Origin: Nonomuraea guangzhouensis | Lineage (GTDB): Bacteria > Actinomycetota > Actinomycetes > Streptosporangiales > Streptosporangiaceae | Reading direction: 5' to 3' | Assembly (NCBI RefSeq): GCF_019396345.1 | Contig: NZ_JAHKRM010000044.1 | Coordinates: 1 to 64,000, forward strand | DNA length: 64,000 bases | Shown: piece by piece, positions 63,398-64,000 of the stretch | Layout of the letters: each line of letters opens with the position of its first letter | Position numbering within the stretch: position 1 is the stretch's first letter | Translations under genes and position numbers: made by a program | Notes under the pieces: model-generated | What the model saw: only the letters and a program-made list of their open reading frames with translations | What the model was told of the DNA's origin: nothing | The model's database searches: none

Positions 63398-63423
63398 GGA
63401 ACTCAAGACGGCCTTGAGGCGTT
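63398..63423 (+). promoter_or_regulatory. ECF-type promoter upstream of sigE
   Basis: GGAACT, 16 bp, CGTT: an exact match to the SigE/SigH-type consensus. The predicted start is near 63430, about 98 nt before the SigE GTG, consistent with autoregulation. The spacer holds CTCAAG-N5-CTTGAG, a 17 bp palindrome that could bind a further regulator. Confidence 0.65.
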
Positions 63424-63527
63424 GCAGGTTTAAACGGGCTTTGCCGGTCCGGAAGGCAGGCAGTACGCACGAAGGGACGAAACCAGGCACTATGGCGGTA
63501 GCGGTGGTCCCAATGAGAGGAGTTCTG

Positions 63528-64000
63528 GTGGACGAAAGTGACCACCAGGCCGATACTCCCGTGTCTGACTGGACTCCTCCCACCTGGGAGGAAGTGGTGC
63601 GGACTCATTCCGCACGCGTATACCGGCTGGCGTATCGCCTGACCGGCAACGTCCACGATGCCGAAGACCTCACCCAAGAGGTTTTCGTGCGGGTCTTCAG
63701 GTCCCTGTCGAGTTACACCCCCGGAACATTCGAGGGCTGGCTGCACCGGATCACGACGAACCTGTTCCTCGACATGGCGCGGCGCAAGCAGCGCATCCGG
63801 TTCGAGGGGCTCGCCGACGACGCGGCCGAACGGCTGCGCGGGCGCGAGCCGTCACCGGCGCAGGCGTTCGATGACGCCCACCTTGAGCCGGACATCCAGG
63901 CCGCGCTCGACGCCCTCGCACCGGAGTTCCGGGCGGCGATCGTGCTGTGTGACATCGAGGGTCTGTCGTACGAGGAGATCGCGGCCACGCTCGGCGTCAA
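63528..64000 (+). CDS. sigE: SigE-type ECF sigma factor (partial)
   Basis: N-terminal 157 codons; runs off the window. Region 2 is RVYRLAYRLTGNVHDAEDLTQEVFVRVFRSL with the -10 recognition WLHRITTNLFLDMARRK; region 4 begins FRAAIVLCDIEGLSYEEIAATLGV. Nearly identical in pattern to mycobacterial SigE, the envelope-stress factor. GTG 63528 has GAGAGGAG upstream; ATG 63492 and 63513 are possible. The anti-sigma factor gene should follow outside the window. Confidence 0.92.
   Translation, partial: MDESDHQADTPVSDWTPPTWEEVVRTHSARVYRLAYRLTGNVHDAEDLTQEVFVRVFRSLSSYTPGTFEGWLHRITTNLFLDMARRKQRIRFEGLADDAAERLRGREPSPAQAFDDAHLEPDIQAALDALAPEFRAAIVLCDIEGLSYEEIAATLGV

Overview
The window is high-GC DNA with dense genes, frequent GTG and TTG starts and many 1-4 bp stop/start overlaps. 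A mycothiol gene (mshB), the succinylase lysine/DAP genes dapC, dapD and dapE, a DUF3117 protein, a PaaX regulator and a SigE-type ECF sigma factor all point to an actinomycete. The order dapD-dapE-LOG-DivIVA-tag-DUF3117-O-methyltransferase-sigE resembles the mycobacterial sigE neighbourhood. A member of the Streptosporangiales is my best guess, but the genus cannot be fixed from the sequence.

Layout. 0-3.3 kb: a succinate dehydrogenase of the mycobacterial Sdh1 type (single membrane subunit, flavoprotein, Fe-S subunit cut by the window edge) on the minus strand, preceded by two CRP-like sites. 3.3-6.1 kb: an overlapping phosphatase-receiver / histidine kinase / small receiver signalling cassette. 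6.1-10.6 kb: a LysR regulator divergent from a second, unrelated sdhCAB operon of the cytochrome b558 type. 10.6-24.3 kb: an accessory segment with a collapsed transposition module, a NIPSNAP pseudogene, small redox and detoxification genes with TetR and MarR regulators, three class I-type methyltransferase or hydrolase genes and a membrane-anchored NB-ARC/TPR ATPase. 24.3-31.1 kb: a kinase-like gene, a heterodimeric ABC exporter with one degenerate ATP site, and a secreted hydrolase, separated by tandem-repeat-rich spacers. 31.1-41.5 kb: a dipeptidyl-peptidase, mshB, and membrane or secreted enzymes including a penicillin-acylase family protein. 41.7-48.9 kb: a four-gene minus-strand run made of two paralogous regulator-like proteins flanking a RelE-like/UvrD fusion helicase, followed by a divergent cysteinyl-tRNA synthetase. 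49-64 kb: core genes fdxA, dapC, dapD, dapE, two LOG proteins, DivIVA-like, tag, a PaaX/enoyl-CoA hydratase pair, DUF3117, pepA, an O-methyltransferase and sigE, which runs off the end.

Best candidates for something new: (1) the sigma-4-like / RelE-UvrD / sigma-4-like paralogue module at 43.1-48.9 kb; (2) a recurrent leaderless arrangement in which TANNNT lies 7-10 nt before the start codon of at least twelve genes; (3) duplication of gene 3' ends just beyond their stop codons at three loci; (4) the asymmetric ABC exporter. Everything was read by eye; no alignment, structure or database search was run.
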